The notes below the pieces were generated by a model. The model was not told where the DNA came from. It saw only the letters and a program-made list of their open reading frames with translations, and did not search any database. A program made the translations under genes and the position numbers. Of a stretch of DNA of 34,447 bases, positions 34,211 to 34,447 are shown piece by piece (positions within the stretch are counted from its first letter, which is position 1; each line of letters opens with the position of its first letter). Source of the DNA: Bacillus sp. 2B10. GTDB lineage: Bacteria > Pseudomonadota > Alphaproteobacteria > Sphingomonadales > Sphingomonadaceae. Location: the NCBI GenBank assembly GCA_003946805.1, contig RPSH01000035.1, positions 1 through 34,447 of the forward strand, given 5' to 3'.

Positions 34211-34447
34211 CACCGGACGGGGCGAGCCACTAGGAACGCTTCACCGGGACAGCGAAACGCAGGCGACGCGAACCGCCCCTCCTAAAAAAGGGGTAGCGAA
34301 GCGACGCCGGTTTCTTTGTCCGCTCTTTCACATAGTTGATGAGATGAAGGGACATGTGGGCGGCGGCTTGCGGTCTGTGGCATACAAGGTGTCATGGTAT
34401 CGTTTAAAGCTAAGTCGGCTCATATGTCTTATTACAACCACCATATT
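34211..34447 (+). ncRNA. Leader of an rRNA operon (16S gene just beyond the window)
   Basis: No coding frame is seen. A stem at about 34262-34309 contains CCCCT...AGGGG and GGCGACGC...GCGACGCC. It is followed by GCTCTTTCACA (34322-34332), which matches the boxA antitermination element (consensus TGCTCTTTAACA). The later stretch around GGGACATGTGGGCGGCGGC looks like sphingomonad 16S leader sequence as I remember it. The 16S rRNA itself is not reached. The remaining gap 34083-34175 upstream of the promoter holds nothing else that I can see. Confidence 0.65.

Overview
The window is about 34 kb of a high-GC alphaproteobacterial chromosome, most likely a Sphingomonas-type sphingomonad. That rests on gene content and order (rnd-lptC-lptA-lptB-rpoN; gltD-DUF2059-gltB; an NDUFA9-like reductase with uppP; a two-domain cold-shock protein), frequent GTG starts with GTGA/ATGA overlaps, several families of extragenic palindromic repeats, and candidate EcfG-type (GGAAC-N16/17-CGTT) promoters. 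No database search was possible, so the genus is inferred.

Left part (1-4956): a lower-GC accessory element inserted at the 3' end of a tRNA-Leu(CAG) gene. Next to the tRNA is a DUF6538-type tyrosine recombinase. Behind it lie a small membrane protein and a rightward run of four tightly packed genes with near-identical ribosome binding sites (87, 171, 174 and 278 aa), none of which I recognise. The tail of another gene is cut by the left edge, followed by a repeat-containing stretch. The far attachment site is outside the window.

Middle (4957-21251): host chromosome. tRNA-Leu has a clear promoter. Then come an NAD-binding reductase plus undecaprenyl-diphosphatase pair, and a glutamate synthase operon with a DUF2059 gene between its two subunits. 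After these are a STAS-like protein, a YdjM-like membrane protein and a glutathione transferase. The leftward LPS-transport/sigma-54 cluster (rnd, lptC, lptA, lptB, rpoN) is interrupted by a palindromic repeat, and a TerC-family membrane protein follows.

Right part (21252-34447): a glycine-rich two-domain cold-shock protein with a strong terminator, a VOC protein, a fatty-acid desaturase divergent from an ArsR-type regulator with an operator-like palindrome between them, a glutathionyl-hydroquinone reductase and a glutaminyl cyclase. Three successive leftward units (94-aa protein plus degenerate GDT1 protein; Dps; DUF1328 plus LigC-type DNA ligase) each have an EcfG-like promoter candidate, suggesting a small general-stress island. 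Then come rpmG, a small membrane protein, a CBS-domain protein, and a glycosyltransferase that overlaps a Wzx-like flippase tail to tail. The last 270 bases look like the promoter and antitermination leader of an rRNA operon whose 16S gene begins just outside.

The least explained parts are the tRNA-Leu element with its four unknown genes, the Gly-rich cold-shock protein, the paired long-hairpin repeat family, and the cluster of stress-promoter candidates.
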